Of a stretch of 64,000 bases of DNA, positions 17,715 through 26,190 are shown in pieces. A model generated the notes under the pieces. That model did no database searches, was not told the DNA's origin, and saw only the letters and a program-made list of their open reading frames with translations. This DNA is from Seohaeicola zhoushanensis (GTDB taxonomy: Bacteria; Pseudomonadota; Alphaproteobacteria; Rhodobacterales; Rhodobacteraceae). How positions within the stretch are numbered: the first letter of the stretch is position 1; each line of letters opens with the position of its first letter. Where the stretch lies: NCBI RefSeq assembly GCF_014656415.1, contig NZ_BNCJ01000019.1, forward strand, positions 1-64,000, in the 5' to 3' direction. A program made the position numbers and the translations under genes.

Positions 17715-19355
17715 ATGATGTCTGACGAAAAAAACGTTCCACAGTATGACGCAGTTGTCGTCGGCGGGGGCATAACCGGCATCTACCAGGTCCACCTTCT
17801 GGAGGAGGCGGGCCACACGGTTCTGGGCATTGAGGCCGGCGATGACGTGGGCGGGACCTGGTACTGGAACCGCTACCCGGGATGCAGGCTGGATACGGAA
17901 AGCTACGCCTACGGCTATTTCGCTATGAAGGGCATCATTCCCGAGTGGAACTGGGAAGAGCGGTTCGCGTCGCAGCCGGAGGTGCTGCGCTATGTGAACC
18001 GTGCCGCGGATGCAATGGATGTCCGGAGACTGTTCAGGTTCAAGACCACTGTAGTGGCGGCGCATTATTCAGATGCAGATGGCATCTGGTCGATCACGCT
18101 GAGCGGCGGAGAGGTTGTGACCTGTCGCTTCTTCATCTCGGCGACGGGCCCGTTGTCGGCGACGCGCATGCCCGACATTGCCGGGATCGAGACATATCAG
18201 GGTGAATCCTTTCACTCTTCGCGCTGGCCAACGGATTCTGAAGGGCACCCCGTCAACGTCGACTTTTCCGGCAAGAAAGTCGGTGTCATCGGCACGGGCG
18301 CGACCGGCGTCCAGATCATTCCCATTGCCGCCGAAACGGCGGCCGAGCTGTTCGTCTTCCAGCGGACCCCAAATTGGTGCACCCCCCTCGGAAACGAGAA
18401 GATCTCGGACCGGGAAATGGACCTCTTGCGCAACAGCTATCCCACAACCTTGGAATACGTGAAGTCGACCGATACCGCTTTCCCGTATCACCGCGACCCG
18501 CGCAAGGGGACGGATGTGTCCGCCGAGGAACGGCAGGCCCTGTTCGCGAAGCTTTATGACCAACCGGGGTACGGTATCTGGCTGAGCGGTTTCAGGGATC
18601 TTCTGGTAAGTGCCGAGTCCAACAAATACCTGGCAGATTTCGTCGCCGACAAGATCCGTCAACGGGTGAAGGACCCGGTCACCGCAGAGAAGCTCATTCC
18701 GACGGATCACCCGTTCGGCTCCAAGCGCGTGCCGATGGAGACGAACTATTACGAGACCTACAACAAGGACAATGTGCACCTAGTGGACATTCGCGAAGCG
18801 CCGATTCAGGAAATCACGCCTCGCGGCATACGGACCAGCGATGGAGAATACGATCTGGATGTCATCATCTTTGCAACAGGCTTCAACGCAGTGACCGGCG
18901 CTCTTGATCGCATTGACATCAGGGGCAAGAACGGCTTGCCGCTGAAGGAGGCCTGGGCTGATGGCCCCGTAACCTTCCTCGGCTTGCAGTCCAAGGGCTT
19001 CCCCAACTTTTTCACGCTCGTGGGTCCGCACAACGGATCGACGTTCTGCAATGTTGGTGTCTGTGGAGCCCTTCAGGGCGAATGGGTAACCCGCATGATC
19101 AGTTACATGAAGGCGCGCGGCCTGACGCGATCGGAACCGTCTGAAAAGGCGCAGGACAGCTGGACTGAGGAAGTATACCGCGACTTCTCGCGCACCTTGC
19201 TGGCAGAGGCCAACGCGTGGTGGGTAAAGGTGGTCGAGAAGCCGGATGGGTCCATCGAGCGCCGCTCGCTTGTCCATGTCGGCGGCGGTCCGGCATATCG
19301 TCAACGATCAGAGCAGGTTGCCTACCATGACTACAACGGCTTCGAACTGAGCTGA
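17715..19355 (+). CDS. Baeyer-Villiger-type flavin monooxygenase 1
   Basis: A 546-residue class B flavoprotein monooxygenase that should insert oxygen beside a ketone, giving an ester or lactone with FAD, NADPH and O2. The FAD Rossmann motif GGGITG lies at about 17-22, followed by GGTWYWNRYPGCRLD, which is typical of cyclohexanone/steroid monooxygenases. The fingerprint reads YQGESFHSSRWP, with Tyr in place of the usual Phe at its first position. The NADP Rossmann motif GTGATG lies near 195 and the ATGF motif near 395. It heads a group with hydratase, thiolase and SDR genes, as expected for chain degradation after ring opening. Confidence 0.9.
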   Translation: MMSDEKNVPQYDAVVVGGGITGIYQVHLLEEAGHTVLGIEAGDDVGGTWYWNRYPGCRLDTESYAYGYFAMKGIIPEWNWEERFASQPEVLRYVNRAADAMDVRRLFRFKTTVVAAHYSDADGIWSITLSGGEVVTCRFFISATGPLSATRMPDIAGIETYQGESFHSSRWPTDSEGHPVNVDFSGKKVGVIGTGATGVQIIPIAAETAAELFVFQRTPNWCTPLGNEKISDREMDLLRNSYPTTLEYVKSTDTAFPYHRDPRKGTDVSAEERQALFAKLYDQPGYGIWLSGFRDLLVSAESNKYLADFVADKIRQRVKDPVTAEKLIPTDHPFGSKRVPMETNYYETYNKDNVHLVDIREAPIQEITPRGIRTSDGEYDLDVIIFATGFNAVTGALDRIDIRGKNGLPLKEAWADGPVTFLGLQSKGFPNFFTLVGPHNGSTFCNVGVCGALQGEWVTRMISYMKARGLTRSEPSEKAQDSWTEEVYRDFSRTLLAEANAWWVKVVEKPDGSIERRSLVHVGGGPAYRQRSEQVAYHDYNGFELS

Positions 19356-19494
19356 TGTCCCTACCCTTGGGCGCTCGCCGTTTCGGGTGCACTGTTGATC
19401 CGGCGATGTCGGGCCGCACCGTCGCAAGTGCCGTGCGCAAGAGACTTAGAATGTCCTTCGTCCATTCTCCAATTCACGTCCTTTCGGAGCGTCC

Positions 19495-20268
19495 ATGACC
19501 TACGAGACCATTCTGGCGGAGCACAGGGGCCGCGTATTGTTGATCACCCTGAATCGTCCTGAGGTATTGAACGCCCTCAACGCGACCATGGCTGGCGAGA
19601 TCGTCGAAGCCTTGGTCGCGGCGGAAATCGATGACGCGATTGGCTGCATCGTGATCACCGGGTCGGACAAGGCCTTCGCAGCTGGCGCGGACATCAAGGA
19701 GATGCAGCCGAAGGGGTTCGCCGAGGTCTATGTGGCGGATCAGTTCGGCCTCTGGGACCGGGTGCCGATGCTGCGCAAGCCGGTGATCGCGGCGGTGTCG
19801 GGCTATGCGCTCGGCGGCGGATGCGAACTGGCGATGATGTGCGACTTCATCCTGTGTTCGGACACCGCGCGCTTCGGCCAGCCCGAGGTCAAGCTGGGGA
19901 TCATGCCCGGCATGGGCGGCACTCAGCGCCTGACGCGCCTGGTCGGGCAGGCCAAGGCGATGGAAATGAACCTGACCGGGCGCATGATGACCGCCGAAGA
20001 GGCCGAACGTGCCGGCCTCGTCAGCCGTGTCGTTCCGTCAGCCGAACTGCTGGACGAGGCCTTGAAGGTGGCCGAAACCATCGCGGGCATGTCCCTACCC
20101 TCGACCATGTCGATCCGCGATGCCACCCGACGCAGCCAGGAAATTTCTCTGGCCGAAGGCGTCCGGTACGAACGGCGGCTTCTGCAGGCTCTGTTCGGCA
20201 CTGATGACAAGGCCGAGGGCATGATCGCCTTTATCGAGAAGCGCAAACCCGTCTTCAAGCATCGCTGA
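19495..20268 (+). CDS. Enoyl-CoA hydratase
   Basis: A 257-residue classical crotonase that hydrates 2-enoyl-CoA in beta-oxidation. The oxyanion elements are AFAAGAD and YALGGGCE. Both catalytic glutamates are present (GGGCELAMM and GQPEVKLGIMPG), followed by the usual GMGGTQRLTR. This makes it a sound hydratase, in contrast to the crotonase-fold protein at 3880-4701. It follows the monooxygenase after 139 bases and is 18 bases before the thiolase, so hydratase, thiolase and SDR form one beta-oxidation unit. Confidence 0.92.
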   Translation: MTYETILAEHRGRVLLITLNRPEVLNALNATMAGEIVEALVAAEIDDAIGCIVITGSDKAFAAGADIKEMQPKGFAEVYVADQFGLWDRVPMLRKPVIAAVSGYALGGGCELAMMCDFILCSDTARFGQPEVKLGIMPGMGGTQRLTRLVGQAKAMEMNLTGRMMTAEEAERAGLVSRVVPSAELLDEALKVAETIAGMSLPSTMSIRDATRRSQEISLAEGVRYERRLLQALFGTDDKAEGMIAFIEKRKPVFKHR

Positions 20269-20286
20269 ACTGAACCCGAGGTTACC

Positions 20287-21462
20287 ATGACCGACATCTT
20301 GCTACTGTCCGGCGCCCGGACCGCCATCGGAAGCTTCGGCGGCAGTTTGTCGTCGCTTCCGCCGTCGCGTCTCGGCGCCATCGTCGCCAAGGCTGCGATT
20401 GATCGGGCCGGACTCTCCGCCGACCGCATCGGAACCACGGTCTTCGGCAATGTCATCAATACCGAACCGCGCGACATGTACCTGTCGCGAATTGCCGCAC
20501 TCGAAGCCGGAGTGCCCGACACCAGCCCCGCAATGAACGTGAACCGTCTTTGCGGCAGCGGCGTACAGGCCATCGTGTCCGCCGCCCAGATCCTGATTTC
20601 GGGCGAAGCGGAGTTTGCGCTGGCAGGCGGTGCCGAGTGCATGAGCCGGGCGCCCTATGCCCTCCCGCAGGTCCGCTTTGGACAGAAGATGGGGGATGCC
20701 GTCGCGACCGACATGCTGGTCGGCACGCTGACCTGTCCCTTCGGAACTGGTCACATGGGTGTCACAGCAGAAAACGTGGCGACCGAACAACAGATAAGCC
20801 GCACGGATCAGGATGCCTTTGCGCTGGAGAGCCAGAGCCGTGCGGGCCGCGCCATCGCGGAGGGACGGTTCAAGACAGAGATCGTGCCGGTCGAGATCGC
20901 CTCCAGACGCGGCACGGTTGTCTTCGATACCGATGAGCACCCCAAGGCGACGACGCCGGAGAAACTCGCGGCCCTGCCTCCAGCATTTGCGAGGGACGGA
21001 TCTGTGACCGCCGGAAATGCCTCTGGCATCAACGACGGAGCGGCCGCGCTGGTACTTGCACGTGAAAGTGCAGTCACCGGCGACGGCCTGACACCCAAAG
21101 CCCGCATCGTCGGCTTCGCGACCGCCGGCGTCCGGCCTGATGTGATGGGCTACGGCCCCATTCCGGCAGTGACGCGGCTATGTGAACGTACCGGGCTCCG
21201 GACGGACGACTTTGACGTGATCGAGTCCAACGAAGCGTTCGCCGCGCAGGCGATTGCCGTCAATCGCGGCCTTTCGCTCGACCCGGAGAAGGTCAATCCG
21301 AACGGCGGCGCGATCGCGCTTGGTCATCCCGTCGGGGCAACCGGCGCCATCCTGATCGTGAAGGCGATGCATGAGCTCGACCGCATCGGCGGACGGCGGG
21401 CGCTAGTGACAATGTGCATCGGCGGTGGTCAGGGGATCGCCCTGGCACTCGAACGACTTTGA
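20287..21462 (+). CDS. Acetyl-CoA C-acyltransferase (thiolase)
   Basis: A 391-residue thiolase that cleaves a 3-oxoacyl-CoA with CoA to release acetyl-CoA, or runs the reverse condensation. The nucleophile is Cys89 in [17 protein letters not shown], the histidine in [15 protein letters not shown] and the C-terminal cysteine in TMCIGGGQG complete the active site. The length is normal. It is placed between hydratase and 3-hydroxyacyl-CoA dehydrogenase-like SDR genes with short gaps. Confidence 0.93.
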   Translation: MTDILLLSGARTAIGSFGGSLSSLPPSRLGAIVAKAAIDRAGLSADRIGTTVFGNVINTEPRDMYLSRIAALEAGVPDTSPAMNVNRLCGSGVQAIVSAAQILISGEAEFALAGGAECMSRAPYALPQVRFGQKMGDAVATDMLVGTLTCPFGTGHMGVTAENVATEQQISRTDQDAFALESQSRAGRAIAEGRFKTEIVPVEIASRRGTVVFDTDEHPKATTPEKLAALPPAFARDGSVTAGNASGINDGAAALVLARESAVTGDGLTPKARIVGFATAGVRPDVMGYGPIPAVTRLCERTGLRTDDFDVIESNEAFAAQAIAVNRGLSLDPEKVNPNGGAIALGHPVGATGAILIVKAMHELDRIGGRRALVTMCIGGGQGIALALERL

Positions 21463-21483
21463 CTCAGGAACGGGAAGACAGAC

Positions 21484-22245
21484 ATGGACATCAAGGGACT
21501 GGCAGCCATCGTGACCGGTGGCGGATCCGGACTGGGCGAAGCGACGTCAGAGGCTCTGGCCGCCGCAGGGGCAAAAGTTGCCATCCTTGACTTCAACCCT
21601 GAGGCCGCACGCGCCGTCGCGGAGCGCATCAACGGGATCGCCTGCCAATGTGACGTTTCCGACGAGGCCAGCGTCACGGCTGCACTGACTGCGGCAAGCG
21701 AAGCGCATGGCACGGCGCGCATCCTCGTGAATTGCGCCGGTGTCGCGCCGGCGCAGAAAATACTGGGGCGTGACGGCGCGATGCCGCTGGACGCCTACAG
21801 GCGCGTCATCGAGGTCAATCTCATCGGTACGTTCAACGTTCTGAAGCAGTTCGCCGCCGCCGCGACGACCGCAGAGGCGCTCTCGACGGGCGAACGCGGG
21901 GTCGTCGTGAACACGGCCTCCGTCGCCGCTTACGAAGGTCAGATCGGCCAGTCCGCCTACGCGTCTTCCAAGGCAGGCGTCGTCGGCCTCACGATCACCG
22001 CAGCGCGGGAGTTCGCGCGCGACGGGATCCGCGTCTGCACCATCGCTCCGGGCATTTTCGAAACGGCAATGCTGAAGGGCCTGCCCCAGCCGGCGCAGGA
22101 CAGCCTGGGCCAGTCGGTTCCCTTCCCTTCGCGCCTCGGACGCCCGGCAGAATTCGCATCTCTCGTGCTTCACATCGTCGGCAACGAAATGCTGAACGGC
22201 GAAACCATCCGCCTGGATGGCGCGATCCGGCTGGCACCGCGGTAG
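21484..22245 (+). CDS. SDR, type 2 3-hydroxyacyl-CoA dehydrogenase-like
   Basis: A 253-residue short-chain dehydrogenase resembling type 2 3-hydroxyacyl-CoA dehydrogenases (HSD17B10-like). The cofactor motif GGGSGLGE lies at about 12-19 with an aspartate after the second strand (AILDFN), which favours NAD. NCAG and YASSK supply the structural and catalytic residues, and IGQSAYASSKAGV is typical of the branch. Together with the hydratase and thiolase it would supply the missing oxidation step. A strong GC hairpin follows its stop. Confidence 0.9.
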   Translation: MDIKGLAAIVTGGGSGLGEATSEALAAAGAKVAILDFNPEAARAVAERINGIACQCDVSDEASVTAALTAASEAHGTARILVNCAGVAPAQKILGRDGAMPLDAYRRVIEVNLIGTFNVLKQFAAAATTAEALSTGERGVVVNTASVAAYEGQIGQSAYASSKAGVVGLTITAAREFARDGIRVCTIAPGIFETAMLKGLPQPAQDSLGQSVPFPSRLGRPAEFASLVLHIVGNEMLNGETIRLDGAIRLAPR

Positions 22246-22266
22246 ATCCGGCGTCCCCTCCGCGCG

Positions 22267-22296
22267 GCCGCTCCGCGACCCGTCGCGCGGAGCGGC
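22267..22296. terminator. Strong GC hairpin between convergent ends
   Basis: Perfect 11-bp arms GCCGCTCCGCG / CGCGGAGCGGC with an 8-base loop, located between the SDR stop and the convergent livF fragment. No T-tract follows, so it may act in Rho-dependent or bidirectional termination. Confidence 0.5.
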
Positions 22297-22308
22297 GCGG
22301 CAATTCGG

Positions 22309-22572
22309 TCAGGACACGCCGAGGTGCTTCTGCTTGACGTCCGGGTTGGCGTCGAAATCGTCCCAACTGCCGCTGAACACGATGTGGCCGCTGTCGATGA
22401 CATAGACGATGTCCGTGCAGGCGCGAGAAAACCACACGTTTTGTTCGCACAGGATCAGGGTGCAGTCATTGTCGCGGCAGATGCGTTGGACGTCCTGCGC
22501 CAGCGCCTCGACGATCACTGGCGCGAGGCCTTCTGTCGGCTCATCCAGAAGCAGCAGCTTGGGGTTGGTGAT
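22309..22572 (-). pseudogene. livF-type ABC ATPase, C-terminal fragment cut by an IS
   Basis: Reading leftward from 22572 the frame gives ITNPKLLLLDEPTEGLAP, i.e. the Walker B region of a branched-chain amino-acid ABC ATPase, then LILCEQN (H-loop region altered) and a normal-looking C-terminus ending in KQKHLGVS. Everything upstream of Walker B is gone: homology stops exactly where the IS3-type element begins with TGACC at 22573. It is not a copy of the intact livF at 46 kb, whose C-terminus differs clearly. A lost Liv operon once lay here. Confidence 0.85.
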
Positions 22573-23448
22573 TGACCTGAGACCCGTTTCTTCCTCCAGT
22601 TTGAAGTAGAGTCCGCTCCAACCAGGAGACGGACAATGAAGCGATCAAGGTTCACGGAAGAGCAGATCATCGGGATGCTGAAGGAGCAGGAGGCCGGCAT
22701 GGCGACGGCCGATGTCTGCCGCAAACATGGGGTCAGCACGGCGACGTTCTACAAATACAAGGCGCGGTTCGGCGGGCTTGAGGTGTCTGATGCTCGACGG
22801 CTCAAGGCGCTCGAGGACGAGAACTCGAAGCTGAAGAAGCTGTTGGCGGAAGCCATGCTGGACATCGCGATCCTGAAGGATGTCGCGTCGCGAAAGTGGT
22901 AGCGCCCGGCGTCAGGCGGGAAGCGGTGGAGCACGTCGTGGCAGTCCACGGGGTGAGCCAGCGTCGGGCGTGCCAGGCACTGGCGGTGGACCGGTCGAGC
23001 GTGCGCTATCGCAGCGTGCGGCCAGACGATGCCGAGGCGAGGGCCGCGATGAAGGCCGTCGCGGCCGAGAGGCGGCGGTTCGGCTATCGCCGCATCCACG
23101 TGATGCTGGACCGGCAGGGGATTGTGATGAACCTGAAGAAGCTCAGGCGGCTCCATCGCGAGGAGAAGCTCCAGGTGCGCCGCCGGGGCGGCCGGAAGCG
23201 GGCCCTGGGAACGCGCAGGCCGATGCTCGTGCCGGATGCGCCGAACCAGCGTTGGAGCCTGGACTTCGTGAGCGATGCGCTGACGGATGGCCGCCGGTTC
23301 CGAGTTCTGGCGGTGGTCGACGACTACAGCCGGGAATGCCTGGCGCTGGTGGCGGACACCTCGCTCTCCGGCCTTCGCGTCGTGCGAGAGCTCGATGCGC
23401 TGATCACGCTGCGCGGCCGACCGGCGATGGTGGTCTCGAACAACGTCC
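22573..23448 (+). mobile_element. IS3-family (IS407-group) element, right part missing
   Basis: It starts with the TG terminus expected of IS3 elements (TGACCTGAGACCCG), precisely at the breakpoint of the livF fragment, and carries orfA and most of orfB. Homology stops at the second catalytic region of orfB (about 23448), and the right inverted repeat is missing. It is a dead element. Confidence 0.8.
22636..22902 (+). CDS. IS3/IS407-group transposase OrfA
   Basis: An 88-residue helix-turn-helix protein (KRSRFTEEQIIGMLKEQEAG, CRKHGVSTATFYKYKARFGG) with a C-terminal leucine-zipper-like helix (LEDENSKLKKLLAEAMLD). It is complete. In this family it binds the IS ends, and ribosomes shift by -1 near its end to make the OrfAB transposase; the reading frames here are in the right relation for that. 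Confidence 0.9.
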   Translation: MKRSRFTEEQIIGMLKEQEAGMATADVCRKHGVSTATFYKYKARFGGLEVSDARRLKALEDENSKLKKLLAEAMLDIAILKDVASRKW

Positions 23449-23474
23449 TATGTTGGGAAGATTTTGCTGCTTAG
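22896..23474 (+). pseudogene. IS3/IS407-group transposase OrfB, truncated
   Basis: The frame lies -1 to orfA and begins VAPGVRREAVEHV. The HTH_21-like segment (RRFGYRRIHVMLDR) and first catalytic Asp region (NQRWSLDFVSDALTDG) are present, with VVDDYSRECLA after it. At the second catalytic position, where the family has VSDNGTE, this copy reads VSNN and then runs into unrelated residues (VLCWEDFAA) and a stop. Both the Asp-to-Asn change and the loss of the last third abolish activity. Confidence 0.85.
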
Positions 23475-23488
23475 GTCAGCAGGTCATG

Positions 23489-23512
23489 GGGCATCCGGTG
23501 TTCCGGGTGCCC
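23489..23512. repeat. Hairpin in the joint between two IS fragments
   Basis: GGGCATCCGG-TGTT-CCGGGTGCCC: 10-bp arms with a single G-T pair. It lies in about 115 bases (23449-23564) that match neither the IS3 element nor clearly the IS256 fragment. It could be the end of a third element. Confidence 0.5.
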
Positions 23513-23516
23513 TGAT

Positions 23517-23844
23517 ATGGTTGCCCAGACGGTCACCGCCGTCAAGAAGCGACAGCACCGGACCAAGTTGCACAGCACCAATCCCATCGAGCGGCTGAAC
23601 AAAGAGGTGAAGCGCCGCGCCGACGTCGTCGGCATCTTCCCGAACGAGGCCTCGATCATGCGCCTGATCGGCGCGGTCCTCTTCGAGCAGAACGACGAAT
23701 GGCAGACGGCCAGCCGCTACATGATGGTCGAGGCCTTCGCCCAGATCGACAAGGAGGAGATCGACCCCATTCTCAGCATCACAACGAAAGCCGCCTGATC
23801 ATGCCCTCAGGCCATCCGGGAAATTACACCACCTTGACGGACGT
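23517..23844 (+). pseudogene. IS256-family (mutator) transposase, C-terminal fragment and right end
   Basis: The frame to 23798 holds the conserved C-terminus of IS256-type transposases: KLHSTNPIERLNKEVKRR, DVVGIFPNEASI, GAVLFEQNDEWQ. The N-terminal two thirds, with two of the three catalytic residues, are absent. Past the stop, GGGAAATTACACCACCTTGACGG (split here: GGGAAATTACACC at 23818 onward) looks like the family's right inverted repeat, so the element ends near 23844, where a CaiB fragment begins. Confidence 0.82.
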
Positions 23845-23846
23845 GA

Positions 23847-24061
23847 CCACGCTCTCCGAAGTGATGGAAGACGAGAACATGCACGCCCGCGGGTCGCTGC
23901 AATATCAGGACCACCCCGAGCTGGGCCGCATCGTCGTCCAGCACTCCCCCCTGCGCTACGACGGCACCCCGCTGGCCACGCTGGAGCCGAGCCACGAGCT
24001 GGGCGCGGATACGGACAGGGTGCTGGCGGAGGTTGCGCGCCGACGATCCCGGCCGAGCTAG
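23847..24061 (+). pseudogene. CaiB/BaiF CoA-transferase, C-terminal fragment
   Basis: About 70 codons closely match the end of the complete CaiB gene at 37407-38606: TLSEVMEDENMHARGSLQYQ, DHPELGRIVVQHSPLRY, and LEPSHELGADT are shared, and the DNA is also very similar. The last residues differ (VARRRSRPS here). The rest of the gene, including the catalytic aspartate, was removed by the IS256-type element. It is a relic of a paralogous transferase gene, not an expressed protein. Confidence 0.85.
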
Positions 24062-24090
24062 ACAAAAGACCTGCCTGCGTTCCGAGAAAG

Positions 24091-25149
24091 TCAGTCCCGG
24101 GTCAGCGTGCGATGCGCCAGAAGTCCGTCCTTCAGGACCGGCTGAAGTTCGCCGCGCCGGACCAGACGATTGACATGCGCCAGCGTCTCGGTGAAGGCAA
24201 AGCTCATCTGGTGCGCATCCAGCTTGCGGGTGAACAGCACCGGAACGAGGTCGGCCACGGTCTTCGGAGCATCCGAACAGGCCTTCCGGATCAGGTCGCA
24301 CCTGTGCTCGTGATGCTCTTCCAGTTCGGCCGTGCGGGTGTGCAACCCCCTGAAGGGCCGCCGGTGGCCGGGCAGAACCAGCACATCGGCAGGAATGTCC
24401 TGCCGCAGCTGGCGGAGGCTGCGCAGGAAATGGCCGAGAGGATCGCCGTTCGGATCGGTCGCCGAGACGCTGACATTGGGCGAAATCCGCTCGAGCACCT
24501 GATCGGCGGCGAAAAGCAGGCCCTCTTCGTGACAGTAGAGCATCACCTGCTCGGCGGCGTGCCCCTCCCCGGTCAGCACGCGGAATTCGCGCCCGCCGAT
24601 CATCAGGACGTCGGCCCGCACCAGCCGGTGGAAGGAGCGCGGCAGCGGATGGACCAGCTGAAGGTATTCGTTGCCCCGGATCGCCACGATCCCCGCCCCT
24701 TCGGCGGACATTCCGTGGCTGACGTAGAAATCGAAGAACTGCCGCGACCCGGTTTCGTTCGGTGCCAGAGAAATCAGACGGCTTTCGGTAAAGGCCGACA
24801 GGCTGGTAAGCAGCGGCGCCTCGAACTTCTCGCACAACCAGCCGGCCAGACCGATGTGATCGGGATGGACATGGGTCGCGACGACACGGGTGACCGGCGC
24901 ACCTTTCAGCACGTCGCGCAGGACGATCTCCCAGATTGCGATGGCATCCTTGGTGTTGATGCCGGTGTCGATGACCGCCCAGCCATCGCCGTCGCGGATG
25001 AAGTAGACGTTCACATGATCCAGCAGGAACGGCAGCGGAAAGCGGACCCAGATGATGCCCTCTGCAATCTCGACCGGCTCTCCGAAGGCCGGGATGTCCT
25101 CGAATGGGAAGGTCAGCGGCGCGCGGGCGGCCTCTCTGGTGTCTGTCAT
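24091..25149 (-). CDS. MBL-fold metallo-hydrolase
   Basis: A 352-residue metallo-beta-lactamase-fold hydrolase. The dinuclear metal signature is THVHPDHIG near residue 95. Further ligands are likely in GEGHAAEQVMLY, FAADQVL and LPGHRRP. After the catalytic domain comes a helical C-terminal domain (about 265-352) like that of glyoxalase-II/LACTB2-type proteins. Substrates in this group include thioesters and lactones, so CoA-ester or lactone hydrolysis is plausible but unproven. It is alone on its strand and divergent from the GntR gene. It starts at an ATG with no strong ribosome site. Confidence 0.85.
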   Translation of the reverse strand: MTDTREAARAPLTFPFEDIPAFGEPVEIAEGIIWVRFPLPFLLDHVNVYFIRDGDGWAVIDTGINTKDAIAIWEIVLRDVLKGAPVTRVVATHVHPDHIGLAGWLCEKFEAPLLTSLSAFTESRLISLAPNETGSRQFFDFYVSHGMSAEGAGIVAIRGNEYLQLVHPLPRSFHRLVRADVLMIGGREFRVLTGEGHAAEQVMLYCHEEGLLFAADQVLERISPNVSVSATDPNGDPLGHFLRSLRQLRQDIPADVLVLPGHRRPFRGLHTRTAELEEHHEHRCDLIRKACSDAPKTVADLVPVLFTRKLDAHQMSFAFTETLAHVNRLVRRGELQPVLKDGLLAHRTLTRD

Positions 25150-25457
25150 CGTCTGTCCAGTCGCAGTCCGGATCGGCCCGAGGCATGTCCGGAGAATATT
25201 CGGATTGTGTTTCGCGCCCTTCGCGCCGGGAAGTCCCGCCGATGCGGTCCCGGACGAGTGTTAGTGAATGACCGGTCCAGGGGCAACTGGGATGCGTCCC
25301 AGGTCCGTACGGTCTGCATCCCGTGGCGAAGGTCGCCGATCGTCAACCCCTGCGGCACACCTGCCGCACAAACCCGAAAAAGTCGCGACCGTTGACACCC
25401 GGTCCGAATAATCCGGTATAGGCAAGGCGTGGCAGGCAACCGAAGGGCGTGCGGGAC
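25150..25457. promoter_or_regulatory. Divergent intergenic region, MBL hydrolase / GntR
   Basis: No gene is seen in these 308 bases. They must hold the promoters of both neighbours. A 7-bp inverted repeat GGGATGC...GCATCCC (25290-25296 and 25315-25321) is present, and CCGGTATAGG at about 25412-25424 could include a -10 box for the GntR gene. No site matching the 27.0/52.0-kb palindrome was found. Confidence 0.35.
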
Positions 25458-26186
25458 ATGCTGGAAATCAAACCGGTCCAGACCGAAAAGCTGTTCGAGG
25501 TTCTGGCCGCCCAACTGCGCGACGAGATCATGGCGGGAGAGTTCACTTCGGGCGACCTGCTGAGCGAGAAGTACCTGATGGAGCGGTCGCAGCTCAGCCG
25601 CGGGTCCGTCCGCGATGCCCTCCGGGTGCTCGAGGCGCAGGGTCTGGTCGAAACCCGCCGCGGCCGCAACGGCGGCAGCTTTGTGGTCGAATCCGGCGTG
25701 CAGACCATCGTGCAGTCGCTGGACGCCTATCTGCGGAACGGCAATCCGCCGCTGCGCGCGATCATGGACACGGTCGAACTTCTTGAGCCCGGACTGGCGC
25801 GGCTGGCCGCCCAGAACCGGACGCCCGAGGATATCGACGCGATGCGCGACGCGATTCAGAGCATGGCGGACACCGACGACCGGACGGAATTTGTCCGGCG
25901 GAACTCCGACTGGCACATCGCCATGGCCCGGGCTGCCCACAACCCGATCCTGATGGCGGTCTACCAGCCGATCGGATCCACCCTTCTGCATCCGCACACA
26001 AACGATTTCCTCGATGCCGACATGCGTGCGGTGGTCGTGGCCGCCGCCCGGCGGATTCTGGACGCGATCGCCGATGGCGATGCGACGCTGGCCTTCAGCC
26101 GCATGCAGAAGCACGTCGACGCCTACCACGCCATTCGCAACGAACTGGACGCGGCGGCATCCGCCACGGATCCGACAGAGGGATGA
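25458..26186 (+). CDS. GntR-family regulator (FCD/FadR subfamily)
   Basis: A 242-residue regulator: winged helix at about 8-75 (LSEKYLMERSQLSRGSVRDA, LRVLEAQGLVETRRGRNGG), then an all-helical FCD ligand domain with the metal-site segment SDWHIAMARAAHNP. FCD regulators respond to organic acids or acyl compounds, often with bound metal. ATG 25458 was preferred to GTG 25449 because GAAGGG is better spaced from it. It is followed 4 bases later by an SDR gene, so they are co-transcribed. It is a candidate for binding the palindromes at 27.0 and 52.0 kb. Confidence 0.88.
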   Translation: MLEIKPVQTEKLFEVLAAQLRDEIMAGEFTSGDLLSEKYLMERSQLSRGSVRDALRVLEAQGLVETRRGRNGGSFVVESGVQTIVQSLDAYLRNGNPPLRAIMDTVELLEPGLARLAAQNRTPEDIDAMRDAIQSMADTDDRTEFVRRNSDWHIAMARAAHNPILMAVYQPIGSTLLHPHTNDFLDADMRAVVVAAARRILDAIADGDATLAFSRMQKHVDAYHAIRNELDAAASATDPTEG

Positions 26187-26190
26187 CGCC

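Noticed and set aside
22309-22572. livF fragment as a recent duplicate of the gene at 46337-47071
   Set aside because: The C-terminal sequences differ too much; it derives from another Liv-type operon.
22573-23844. Single composite transposon carrying the CaiB fragment
   Set aside because: The two transposase fragments belong to different families and neither element is complete; no matching outer repeats were found.
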